41,142 nt of DNA from an uncultured bacterium (GTDB taxonomy: Bacteria > Planctomycetota > Phycisphaerae > Phycisphaerales > SM1A02). The stretch covers positions 1-41,142 of the forward strand of contig CAIYOC010000143.1 in NCBI GenBank assembly GCA_903927725.1, read 5' to 3'. The notes under the pieces are model-generated. The model saw only the letters and a list, made by a program, of their open reading frames with translations, made no database searches and was not told the origin of the DNA. This document shows positions 24,767 to 32,337 of this stretch, piece by piece (within the stretch, counting starts at the first letter, position 1; each line of letters begins with the position of its first letter). Position numbers and translations under genes: made by a program.

Positions 24767-26374
24767 TCACCGCCGGCCACGGAGCGGACGATTCCATCCG
24801 CGGCCTGGGGCCGGACGAGCGGTTTCGTTGGCGCCGCCATTCATCGCACCGCTTGAGGCTGCCTCGCCCTGCGCGCCGGGGCGAGGCCCAGACTCAAAGG
24901 CGGCAGCATCACGCTGGTGACCCTTTGGCGATGCGTGCGGAGCACCATGGCTGCGCGCGCTCGAGCGATCACCGCGAGGTTCCGGACGACGCTCACGCGC
25001 CTGCTCGCCCTGCTTCTCGCTTCGCTTCTCGCCACGCTTGCCAGCCTGCCCACCGCGCTCGCCGCCACGCGACGAAGATTCGCCGCGCGAACGGCCCCGA
25101 CCGCCGCGCTTGCCGCGACCGCCACGGCCTTCGCCGCCACCGGTCACGGGCTGCGGGGCCGATTCGCCCTGCACCGCGGCGCTCGCCGGCGGTTCCGCCA
25201 GCGACAGGTCGTTCGGGAGCGGCTGCACCGGGATCTGCTGGCGCGTGAGCTTCTCGATGTCACGCAGGAGCCCGCGCTCCTCGCCGTCGCAGAAGCTGAT
25301 CGCCGCACCGCTCGCACCCGCACGAGCCGTGCGGCCGATCCGATGCACGTAGGCCTCGGCTTCCATGGGCAGGTCCACGTTCACCACATGCGTGATGCCG
25401 TCGATGTCGAGCCCGCGCGCCGCGATGTCGGTCGCCACGAGCACGCGCACGCGGCCCTCGCGGAACGCCTCGAGCGCGCGGATGCGCTGGTTCTGTCCCT
25501 TGTTGCCGTGGATCGCTTCGCTCTTGATGCCATGCGCACGCAGGCGCTTCATGACACGGTCGGCGCCGTGCTTCATCTTGGTGAAGGCGACCACGCGCTC
25601 CATGCCAGGATCCTTGAGCAGGTGCACGAGCAGCGCGACCTTGTGCGCCTTGGGCACGTGGATCAGGGATTGCGTGATCTTCTCGACCGTGGTGGCCACG
25701 GGCGTGACGGCGACCTTGGCCGGATCACGCAGCAGCTGGTTGGCCAGGTGCTGGATCTCGCTTGGCATGGTTGCGCTGAAGAGCATCGTCTGGCGATCCT
25801 TCGGCACCTTCGCGGCAATCCGCTGGATCGGCTTGATGAAGCCCATGTCGAGCATGCGGTCAGCCTCGTCGAGCACGAAGATGCTCACGCGGTCCAGATG
25901 CACGAAGCCCTGGTCCATCAGGTCGATGAGGCGACCCGGCGTGGCGACGAGGACATCGACGCCGGCCTTGAGCGCGTTCACTTGCGGGTTCTGGCCGACA
26001 CCACCGAAGATCACGGCATGCCGGAGCGCCAGGTGCTTGCCGTAGGTGGCGAAGCTCTCGCCGATCTGTGCAGCGAGCTCGCGCGTGGGTGCCAGGATCA
26101 GCGCGCGCGGGCGACGGCCCGTGCGCAGGTCGCCCTGCTCGCCTGACTTCATGCGGTGGAGGATGGGCAGCGCGAACGCCGCCGTCTTGCCGGTGCCGGT
26201 CTGCGCGATGCCGAGCAGGTCGCGGCCGGTCATCCCGATGGGGATCGTCTGCGCCTGGATCGGCGTGGGCGTGGTGTATCCCTCGGCCTCGACGGCCTTC
26301 AGGATCATGGGATGGAGTCCGAGCTGGGAGAAGCCTGCGGTCGCAGGCACGGTCGAATGGGTCGATTCAGTCAA
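24767..26374 (-). CDS. DEAD-box RNA helicase, RhlE-like
   Basis: The protein is an ATP-dependent RNA helicase that remodels ribosomal or messenger RNA. From a TTG at 26374 it has 535 residues. Motifs are complete: Q motif [10 protein letters not shown]...PTPIQ (15-40), AQTGTGKT (57-64), [39 protein letters not shown] and [10 protein letters not shown]. After about residue 400 comes an Arg/Gly/Ser-rich tail ([20 protein letters not shown] and similar), typical of RhlE-like proteins and likely RNA-binding. The start is uncertain: no ATG precedes the Q motif, so TTG 26374 or GTG 26350 is used. A good promoter lies 227 nt upstream (TATACT at 26601-26606), implying a long leader that could carry autoregulation. 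Confidence 0.9.
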   Translation of the reverse strand: MTESTHSTVPATAGFSQLGLHPMILKAVEAEGYTTPTPIQAQTIPIGMTGRDLLGIAQTGTGKTAAFALPILHRMKSGEQGDLRTGRRPRALILAPTRELAAQIGESFATYGKHLALRHAVIFGGVGQNPQVNALKAGVDVLVATPGRLIDLMDQGFVHLDRVSIFVLDEADRMLDMGFIKPIQRIAAKVPKDRQTMLFSATMPSEIQHLANQLLRDPAKVAVTPVATTVEKITQSLIHVPKAHKVALLVHLLKDPGMERVVAFTKMKHGADRVMKRLRAHGIKSEAIHGNKGQNQRIRALEAFREGRVRVLVATDIAARGLDIDGITHVVNVDLPMEAEAYVHRIGRTARAGASGAAISFCDGEERGLLRDIEKLTRQQIPVQPLPNDLSLAEPPASAAVQGESAPQPVTGGGEGRGGRGKRGGRGRSRGESSSRGGERGGQAGKRGEKRSEKQGEQARERRPEPRGDRSSARSHGAPHASPKGHQRDAAAFESGPRPGAQGEAASSGAMNGGANETARPAPGRGWNRPLRGRR

Positions 26375-26391
26375 AAGAAATAACCAAGTCT

Positions 26392-26421
26392 GATTGCAGC
26401 CTGAGCACGGATGCCGCAATC
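26392..26421 (-). promoter_or_regulatory. Inverted repeat in the helicase leader, just before the start
   Basis: Arms 26392-26400 and 26413-26421 can pair over nine base pairs (GATTGC with GCAATC plus three more, one of them G-U) around a 12-nt loop. The stem lies about 18 nt before the TTG start and is followed by a U-rich stretch. It could act in translational or transcriptional control, but this is a prediction only. Confidence 0.4.
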
Positions 26422-26600
26422 GGGATGAGGCTTGTTCGCGATTCCGGGGGCGCTCCGGCAACAACCGGCGGGCGCGGAAACGGGAAAGGCCAGGAGCGAC
26501 GCCACCCACCGCTTCCGTTGCGATTCGTGGCGTTGCCGGCGCAGTCCCAGAGGTTCGCAAGCGTTGGTCGCTCGCGCTGGTTCACCGGCTGAAGGCACGC

Positions 26601-26629
26601 AGTATAGCGCGCGCCGCCGATCAACGCAA
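26601..26629 (-). promoter_or_regulatory. Sigma-70-like promoter of the DEAD-box helicase gene
   Basis: On the minus strand TTGCGT (26624-26629) is followed after 17 bp by TATACT (26601-26606). The -10 matches the consensus at five of six positions and the spacing is ideal; the -35 matches at three. The -35 overlaps the end of the membrane-protein gene. Transcripts would carry a leader of about 220 nt. Confidence 0.5.
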
Positions 26630-28207
26630 TGGCAACGTGATCGTGACCTCAAAATCGATCGGAAACACGCGTTCCTGGCCGTTCACGATGGCGTCTTCGG
26701 GCGTGATGAGCGATCCATCGACGCGGAACTCGGGTTCATATGGCCCACCGGCCGGTCCCGTCACGACCACAGCGAAGCGAACCTTGAGCACGTGCTCGCC
26801 ATCCTTCAGCGACTCGACCGGTGCCGTGATCGTGAAGCGATCGGGCTCCGCCAGCCGTCGCTTGAGCTGGGCCTGGACGTCGGCGGACTGTCCGGGCAGC
26901 ATGGCGAGCGTCGCCGCACGCTGGTCTGCATTCACATCGTCATCCGTGAGCGCGCGTGTATCCCCGAGCTCCATCGAGACACCATCGAGCGCTGCCTCGA
27001 GCAGCACCACACGTGGCTCGACCCCTGCACTGCCAGGCACCGTGAACAGGTTCTCGCCGACCGTCGGCAGAAGATCGACCCTGAGAGCACCATCCTCAAC
27101 GCGAGGTTCAGCGCGCACCATGACCCCCGCCAACGCCATGCGCTTGGCCCATGACTCATCGAGCACGCCGCTCGCCAACGCGCCCGCCAGCAGACCGTTC
27201 GCGAAGACGCGCCGCTGGCCCGATCGCTCGATGGCTTCCAGCAAGAGTTCCGCGGCCTGCTGCGTCTCGCTCGGCGTGAGCTGCTGCTGCGAGAGCTCGT
27301 AGAAGAGCACCGGCGATGGACCCGTCACACGCGCCACCTGCAAGGACAGCCACGGCGGCAAGGTCATCATCATGGTCGCGAACGGCACGGCGGCCCAGAC
27401 CACGACCACCGCCAGCACGCCAACGATCCACGTCACGCGTCGCTGACCACGCTGCACGCTCGTGACTGCGCCGGATCCGGCGAGGTCGGCGTTGCATTCC
27501 GGGCATCGGGCCGGAGGAAGATCGGCGAGCTCCTGCGTGCACGCGGCGCAGCGCGCGCGTCCGCGCTGGCCGGTGAGGGTCGGCATCATCACCACCCAGC
27601 AGGGCGCAGCGAGCAGCATCAGCATGACGAAGCCCGGCAGGTACACCCCGGTCAGGAACCGCACGGCCAGCAGCACGGGCAGCACCAAGCCGAACGAACA
27701 ACACGCGGCCACGAGCAATCGGCGGCGCATCGGAACGGCAGGATCGATGAGGCTGAACGTCACACGCCAGACCGGATCGAGCCAGCGCATCCAGCGCCGA
27801 TGCGCGTAGAGCTGCCGCCCGAGCGACATGGCCTCGACCACCTGCTGCGTCGCCACGGCTTCCCAGTACCGGATGAGCAACGGTTGCTGCCCAGCATGCA
27901 CCCCATGCGTGCATGGATGCTCCCGTACCGAAGCCAGGCACGCCGGACACACGCAGCCCTCGTCATCCCAGATGCGCTCCAACGCGCGCGAGCGTCGCCG
28001 GTTCTGCCGCAGCGCCGGAACCAGCGACACGAACACGCAGAGGTAGGCGACCCCGCCCATCCATCGCAGCGGTGAACTCCCCAAGGCGAACAGGACACCG
28101 CCCGCGAGCACGCTCATGACCAAGCCGAGCAGCATGCCGCCGAACTGCTTGACCAGCGTGATCCGCTGGCCCATCCATTCAGCGCGGGTGATCGTCCAGG
28201 CCACCAT
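26621..28207 (-). CDS. Multi-pass membrane protein with zinc-ribbon cysteine clusters
   Basis: I do not recognise the family of this 528-residue protein. Visible: two N-terminal hydrophobic helices (about residues 20-65), a soluble loop with a CVCPACLASVREHPC cysteine set, two more helices (LLVAACCSFGLVLPVLLAV, FVMLMLLAAPCWVVMM), a zinc-ribbon segment with two CxxC knuckles (CAACTQEL...CPEC), a fifth helix (VTWIVGVLAVVVVWAAVPFA), and then a soluble C-terminal region of about 240 residues, probably outside the cytoplasmic membrane. The last 60 residues are beta-rich (VLKVRFAVVVTGPAGG). The zinc ribbons would face the cytoplasm if the topology is right. TACAGT on the minus strand (28214-28219) ends 6 nt before the ATG at 28207. 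The gene follows the di-heme gene by 34 nt. Confidence 0.8.
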   Translation of the reverse strand: MVAWTITRAEWMGQRITLVKQFGGMLLGLVMSVLAGGVLFALGSSPLRWMGGVAYLCVFVSLVPALRQNRRRSRALERIWDDEGCVCPACLASVREHPCTHGVHAGQQPLLIRYWEAVATQQVVEAMSLGRQLYAHRRWMRWLDPVWRVTFSLIDPAVPMRRRLLVAACCSFGLVLPVLLAVRFLTGVYLPGFVMLMLLAAPCWVVMMPTLTGQRGRARCAACTQELADLPPARCPECNADLAGSGAVTSVQRGQRRVTWIVGVLAVVVVWAAVPFATMMMTLPPWLSLQVARVTGPSPVLFYELSQQQLTPSETQQAAELLLEAIERSGQRRVFANGLLAGALASGVLDESWAKRMALAGVMVRAEPRVEDGALRVDLLPTVGENLFTVPGSAGVEPRVVLLEAALDGVSMELGDTRALTDDDVNADQRAATLAMLPGQSADVQAQLKRRLAEPDRFTITAPVESLKDGEHVLKVRFAVVVTGPAGGPYEPEFRVDGSLITPEDAIVNGQERVFPIDFEVTITLPLR

Positions 28208-28213
28208 GCGCGG

Positions 28214-28219
28214 ACTGTA
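28214..28219 (-). promoter_or_regulatory. TANNNT hexamer (TACAGT) for the zinc-ribbon membrane protein
   Basis: TACAGT on the minus strand ends 6 nt before the ATG at 28207; no Shine-Dalgarno is seen. It lies in the 34-nt gap after the di-heme gene stop. Confidence 0.5.
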
Positions 28220-28241
28220 CGCCGCGGCACGCACCCTTCGT

Positions 28242-29624
28242 TCAGAGCGAGCGCAGGAACGCGATCAGGTCATCGCGCTCCGCATTGCCGAGCCGCTCGA
28301 AGCCGGCACGGCTCCGCTCCGCCTCTCCGCCGTGCCAACGGATTGCTTCCTCGATCGAGCGCGCGCGGCCGTCATGCAAGAGCCGCGTGTGCCCGTTGAC
28401 CGTCTCGATCAGACCGATGCCCCAGAGCGGCGGCGTGCGCCACTCGGAACCGCTGGCCGCGCCGTCGGGGCGACCGTCGGCGAGCCCTGGGCCAAGATCA
28501 TGCAGCAGCAGATCGGTGTAGGCGGCGAACTCGACATCCCGGTACTGGCTGATCAGGGAGTGGAGGCCCGTTCGCATCGATGGCGTGTGGCACGAGGCGC
28601 AACCAATCGCCGCAAAGGTCGCAGCACCACGCTGCACGCTCGGACCGTCGGCGTTGCGTCGCGCGGGCACCGCCAGCACGCGGCAATAGTGGGCCAGACG
28701 CTGCACCTTCAGGTCATCGACTTCCGGATCGCCTCCGCTCGGTGCAAAGATCGTTGCGCGCTGTGCTGCAGTGAGTGACTCATGCCGATGCATCGACGTG
28801 GTCAACCCCATGTCGCCGTGGAGCGCCGCAGCGACCTGTGCGTCCAGTCTGGGCCGGGTCGCCTTCCATCCGAAGCGACCGACGCAGCGAGTGCCGCCAA
28901 CATCGACCTCGTGTACCCGACCCGAGATCCCGTCACCATCGCGATCATCTGGATCCGCTGCGGCACGAATCGTTGCGTCATCGACGGCTTCCAGCAGGCC
29001 AAGGCCGATCAACTGCGGCCCCATGCGCACCGACGGCACGGCATCATCGATCGGTTCACCGGCTGCGTTGCGCGCCTCCACACGCCACTGCACGAGCGGA
29101 GCCGCGCCACCCCGTTCGACCTCGACGGGCACCAGACGAACGCTGCCCTCGGGCTCCACGCCGGGAATGGCTTGGTCCTGCAGCTGTGCACCGAGCAACG
29201 GATGCGGCCCCGACGGGTCGCTCGACGCACCAACGAACACCACCATGCCGATGCCGCGCTCGTCGTCGTGGAGCGGCGGCCTGCCGCGTCCGTCCTCCAT
29301 ATGGCACGCACTGCACGAGTTCGCAGCGAAGAGCGGCCCAAGTCCATCACGGCCCTCGGCGCTCGAGGGTGCCGGGACCCAGTTGTCACGGAAGAGCGCG
29401 TTGCCCACGCTGAAGGCGCGTCGCTCCTCGCGTGAGAGACCGGGGATCGAAAGACTGAACGCGCCGGGGCCATCGGCCTCGACCGCTGGTGCCGGGCGCG
29501 GGGGCGCCGCTGCAGCCTGGTTCGGGGCGCGCTGCGTGAGCCGGCCGAATTCCTCACGCGCCTTGGCGACGAGCACCACCGCCAACACCGCGCATGCGCC
29601 AAGCCCGATCGGTCGCAAGCTCAT
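28242..29624 (-). CDS. Di-heme oxidoreductase (DUF1111 / DHOR family)
   Basis: This is a 460-residue c-type cytochrome of the DHOR (DUF1111, 'thiol oxidoreductase') family, related to bacterial di-heme peroxidases. It has an N-terminal hydrophobic anchor (LGACAVLAVVLVAKA), an Ala/Pro linker and two heme-binding motifs, CSACH near residue 100 and CASCH near residue 340. Other family blocks are GLGPLFAANSCSACHMEDGRG, DRDGDGISGRV, GRFGWKATRPRLDAQ, GDMGLT, RTPPLWGIGL and HDGRARSIEEAIRWHGGEAE. It acts outside the cytoplasmic membrane. It starts 4 nt before the end of the imelysin gene (ATGA), so the two are coupled. This pairing is a recurrent one and is usually tied to iron acquisition in other bacteria. 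Confidence 0.93.
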   Translation of the reverse strand: MSLRPIGLGACAVLAVVLVAKAREEFGRLTQRAPNQAAAAPPRPAPAVEADGPGAFSLSIPGLSREERRAFSVGNALFRDNWVPAPSSAEGRDGLGPLFAANSCSACHMEDGRGRPPLHDDERGIGMVVFVGASSDPSGPHPLLGAQLQDQAIPGVEPEGSVRLVPVEVERGGAAPLVQWRVEARNAAGEPIDDAVPSVRMGPQLIGLGLLEAVDDATIRAAADPDDRDGDGISGRVHEVDVGGTRCVGRFGWKATRPRLDAQVAAALHGDMGLTTSMHRHESLTAAQRATIFAPSGGDPEVDDLKVQRLAHYCRVLAVPARRNADGPSVQRGAATFAAIGCASCHTPSMRTGLHSLISQYRDVEFAAYTDLLLHDLGPGLADGRPDGAASGSEWRTPPLWGIGLIETVNGHTRLLHDGRARSIEEAIRWHGGEAERSRAGFERLGNAERDDLIAFLRSL

Positions 29625-30796
29625 CCCTGCGGTTCCGTGGGCAGCGTGTACCCCAGTGCACGGGCAGCCGCGGTGGTCGCCTCCGACAGCGACTCAAGCG
29701 ACTCCATGATCGCGACCAAGCGACCGCGCTCCGGGCTCGACTCGCTCGACTGGATGGCGGCATCGAACGGATTCGGCATCGCTTGCATGCAGGTCTCTGC
29801 GTGGGCCAGCGCATGCACGAGTGCTTGCGCGGCGGCCCCATCGCGTTCCCGCACGACCGCGATGACGCCATCATCGTTTGCTCCGCGCAGCACCAGGGCG
29901 ATGCCCTCAAGGCCCGCCTTGAAGTCACGATCGGTCGTGTCGCTGAAGCAGCTGTGCTCCTGCTCCTGATCGCGCGACTCGAGCGCCGCAGCAAGCCGCT
30001 CGCCCGACATCTCGAAGCCGCTCAGCAGCGCCACGCCGCAGAGCACCGAGCGCAACGCAGCCTGGCGATCCGCGACGAATCGGCTTCGGTACGAACCGGG
30101 TCGGTCGGCCCACGCCGACTCGAGCTTGGCGAGGTCATCGCACAGAAGATCGGTCACTTCCAGCAGGAACTCGCGGCGGCGATCGGCATGATCGGCGGCG
30201 CCGTCCACGAAGTCGCGGAACGATCGGTCCCCCGGTCCGCGCGGCGAGCGGTCCTGGCCCCACAGCAGGAACTCGATCGCGTGCCAGCCCGTGCACACGT
30301 TGGTCTCGCCCCCGCGCTGGTTGTGCACACGCAGGATCGCCTTGCCCACCGACGGGTACTTCGATGGATTCGCGATGATCCCCGGTGCGGCCGCACCATC
30401 GATCGCATCGATGTAGGACTCATCGACAGGCCAGGCGTTGACGAAGGTCTCCACGCCGCCGCGGGTCGAGTCGATCGGCCCGTTGCCGAAGCGGAACGCC
30501 TCAGTCCGACCGTAGAGCTCCCGTGCCGCGATCCACGTCGTGCGAGCGCGCTCGAGGCCCTCCTGCGAAGGCGCGGCGCAGAACGCCTCGATCGCCGCGC
30601 GCATCCGACGCGCCGCTTCAGCAGTTGCGGAGTACGCGCGCTCGACCGTGGCGGCGTACGCAGTCACGCAACGCTCGACGGCCGCCAAACCTCCGCCCGC
30701 ACCGGCGTCCACCACTGCCTGCGGTTCGCCCGAGTGCGCCGCACACGGCAACATCGGTGCCATCCACATCGCACCCAGCAGGAACCAGAGACGCAT
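29621..30796 (-). CDS. Imelysin family protein (peptidase M75-like, iron-related)
   Basis: The 391-residue secreted helical protein is of the imelysin/IrpA family. It has a signal peptide (MRLWFLLGAMWMAPMLPCAA), AYAATVERAYSATAE, then the family GxHxxE motif in CTGWHAIEFLLWGQDRS, preceded by the signature VNAWPVDESYIDAID and NQRGGETNVCTGW. Imelysins were called peptidases but no activity is firmly shown; known members are periplasmic or lipoproteins that are induced by low iron. The coupled di-heme gene fits the common iron-uptake locus. I see no Fur-like site upstream. TACTGT at 30803-30808 (minus strand) ends 6 nt before the ATG, so this is the first gene of the operon and likely leaderless. 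Confidence 0.92.
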   Translation of the reverse strand: MRLWFLLGAMWMAPMLPCAAHSGEPQAVVDAGAGGGLAAVERCVTAYAATVERAYSATAEAARRMRAAIEAFCAAPSQEGLERARTTWIAARELYGRTEAFRFGNGPIDSTRGGVETFVNAWPVDESYIDAIDGAAAPGIIANPSKYPSVGKAILRVHNQRGGETNVCTGWHAIEFLLWGQDRSPRGPGDRSFRDFVDGAADHADRRREFLLEVTDLLCDDLAKLESAWADRPGSYRSRFVADRQAALRSVLCGVALLSGFEMSGERLAAALESRDQEQEHSCFSDTTDRDFKAGLEGIALVLRGANDDGVIAVVRERDGAAAQALVHALAHAETCMQAMPNPFDAAIQSSESSPERGRLVAIMESLESLSEATTAAARALGYTLPTEPQG

Positions 30797-30802
30797 GACT
30801 GG

Positions 30803-30808
30803 ACAGTA
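30803..30808 (-). promoter_or_regulatory. TANNNT hexamer (TACTGT) for the imelysin/di-heme operon
   Basis: TACTGT on the minus strand ends 6 nt before the ATG at 30796. No Fur-like inverted repeat is visible in the 113-bp divergent region. Confidence 0.5.
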
Positions 30809-30909
30809 GTCCGACGAGCATGAGCATCAGGTGAGCAGCGCGTGAAACAACACTCCCTGAACGCTTCCTTCGCGGTTCGCTCACACGCACACGCGACCGT
30901 CCGCGCTCC

Positions 30910-32100
30910 ATGCTTCGCCCAATGGCCATCCTCGCACCCACCCTCGGCGCGCTCGTCGCCTTTCAGGCACCACTCGCAGCGCAGGCGCCACCGGCCGCCG
31001 CGCCACAGCGTCCGCAAGCCCTGCCCGGCGCTGGGCCATTCGCGAGGACCAACGCGGACCTGCGCGCCCTGAATGCAGCCGTGCGCGCGTCGGTCGTGAC
31101 GGTGACCGCCTACGAGCCGGTGCCCGAGGGCATTGCCTACGAAGGCCGCTGGGCGATCGCGGATGAATCGCCGTATCCCGGCTTTGCGCGCATGACCGTG
31201 TCCAGCGGCTTCGTGGCCTCGGGCGACGGCACCGTGCTCTGCTGCTACACGCCGCTCACGTTTCCCAATGGAAGCCTGGTCGAGCGCGTCGATGTCGAAG
31301 CGGCGGATGGCTCGCGATTCGATGCCGAGCTTCTTGCCGCCGAACCCACGATCAATCTCGCGGTGCTGCGACTCAAGCCCATTGCCGACGGCAGCTTCGG
31401 CAGCCTCAGGCCCATCGTGCAGGGCTCCGTCGATGAACTCGAGATCGGCGATGCTGTGTTCGCCGTCGCGGATCCGTTCGGCTCGTCACGCACGTTCGCG
31501 CCGGGCGTGGTCATGGCTCTTCCTACGGCTGCGTGCTACCAAGCCGACCTCACCGGGAGCTTCATCCATGGCAGCATGGCGATCGCGCCAGGCTCGGTGG
31601 GCGGCATCCTCGTGAATGGTGCGGGCCAGACCATGGGCATGCTCGTGCCCGCACCCAGCGCCGACCCCACGGCGCGGCTCGAGCCGCAGCCGCACGTGAC
31701 GCTGGCGATGCAGGTCCAGACGGCGCTCGGCGTTGCAGAAGCCCTGAAAAACAAGCGTTCCAAGGACTCTCCCTGGGTCGGCTTCTCGGTGATGAGTGCG
31801 CCCGAGCTCCGGCGGAAGCTCAACGACCAGGCAGCCTTCGACGGACTCGCCAAGCCCGTCAACGGGCTCTACATCGATGACGTCTACGCCCCGAGCCCCG
31901 CGGCGGCCGCTGGGATCAAGGTCGGCGATTGGATCATGTCGATGAACACCACGACCATCCACGGCGTGGTCGACTTCCAGCAGTCGCTCTATTACTTCGC
32001 CGGCACGCAGGTGCCTGCACGCATCTTCCGCGATGGCAAGGAGATGAACATCACGCTCCGCATCGAGAAGCGACCGACCGAGGCGAACCGCGTCCGTTGA
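30910..32100 (+). CDS. HtrA-like pseudoprotease with PDZ domain, catalytic triad lost
   Basis: The 396-residue secreted protein (signal MLRPMAILAPTLGALVAFQA, then an Ala/Pro linker) has the HtrA layout: a trypsin-like domain at about 50-285 and one PDZ domain at about 295-390 (VGFSVMSAPELRRKL, YAPSPAAAAGIKVGDWI, KEMNITLRIEK). The trypsin-like landmarks are kept but the catalytic residues are not. The TNNHV-type His is Thr114 (TVLCCYTPL), the DIAL-type Asp is Asn149 (INLAVLRL), and GNSGG reads G228-S-V-G-G with Val230 where Ser should be. It therefore probably binds proteins without cutting them. Length and PDZ are intact, with no frameshift, so it looks selected rather than decaying. No Shine-Dalgarno is evident. 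It is divergent from the imelysin operon and may serve the downstream PhoX-like gene. Confidence 0.9.
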   Translation: MLRPMAILAPTLGALVAFQAPLAAQAPPAAAPQRPQALPGAGPFARTNADLRALNAAVRASVVTVTAYEPVPEGIAYEGRWAIADESPYPGFARMTVSSGFVASGDGTVLCCYTPLTFPNGSLVERVDVEAADGSRFDAELLAAEPTINLAVLRLKPIADGSFGSLRPIVQGSVDELEIGDAVFAVADPFGSSRTFAPGVVMALPTAACYQADLTGSFIHGSMAIAPGSVGGILVNGAGQTMGMLVPAPSADPTARLEPQPHVTLAMQVQTALGVAEALKNKRSKDSPWVGFSVMSAPELRRKLNDQAAFDGLAKPVNGLYIDDVYAPSPAAAAGIKVGDWIMSMNTTTIHGVVDFQQSLYYFAGTQVPARIFRDGKEMNITLRIEKRPTEANRVR

Positions 32101-32190
32101 TGCGCCTGGCACGGTGAGCGCCTCGCGCTTCATCGAGTTCAGCCTGTGCAAGCGTTGCGTTCAGCGCATCTCAACTCCATCCAACACGAC

Positions 32191-32210
32191 TTCACGCGGT
32201 TTCACGCAGG
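32191..32210 (+). repeat. Direct repeat TTCACGC, two copies at 10-bp spacing
   Basis: TTCACGCGGT is followed directly by TTCACGCAGG, about 130 bp before the PhoX-like gene. Direct repeats with about one-turn spacing resemble response-regulator sites; the link to phosphate control is a guess. Confidence 0.35.
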
Positions 32211-32216
32211 CTGAAT

Positions 32217-32243
32217 CGAACGTTCGCGGATCACTTGCGAACG
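32217..32243. promoter_or_regulatory. Inverted repeat upstream of the PhoX-like gene
   Basis: CGTTCGC (32221-32227) and GCGAACG (32237-32243) are perfect inverted 7-mers spaced by 9 bases. The first overlaps a 10-bp palindrome, CGAACGTTCG (32217-32226). This may be an operator for a dimeric regulator, about 95 bp before the start. Confidence 0.35.
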
Positions 32244-32337
32244 CGAGGCATGATTCCGACCGCGAAGAGATCCGCACAAGGGATCGAAGCGCACCGTGAT
32301 CCAGATCATCAAGAGACGTCTCCAGGAGCATCGCATC

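Noticed and set aside
24917..26146. A 409-codon plus-strand open frame antisense to the DEAD-box helicase
   Set aside because: It mirrors the helicase; its His/Arg-rich translation has no recognisable features.
26375..26560. Upstream coding extension of the helicase
   Set aside because: The frame is open but Arg-rich and unlike any helicase N-terminus; it lies between a good promoter and the Q motif, so it is better read as leader.
32217..32226. CGAACGTTCG as a LexA (SOS) box
   Set aside because: Gram-positive-type LexA boxes need four bases between CGAAC and GTTCG; here the half-sites abut, and the gene downstream is not an SOS gene.
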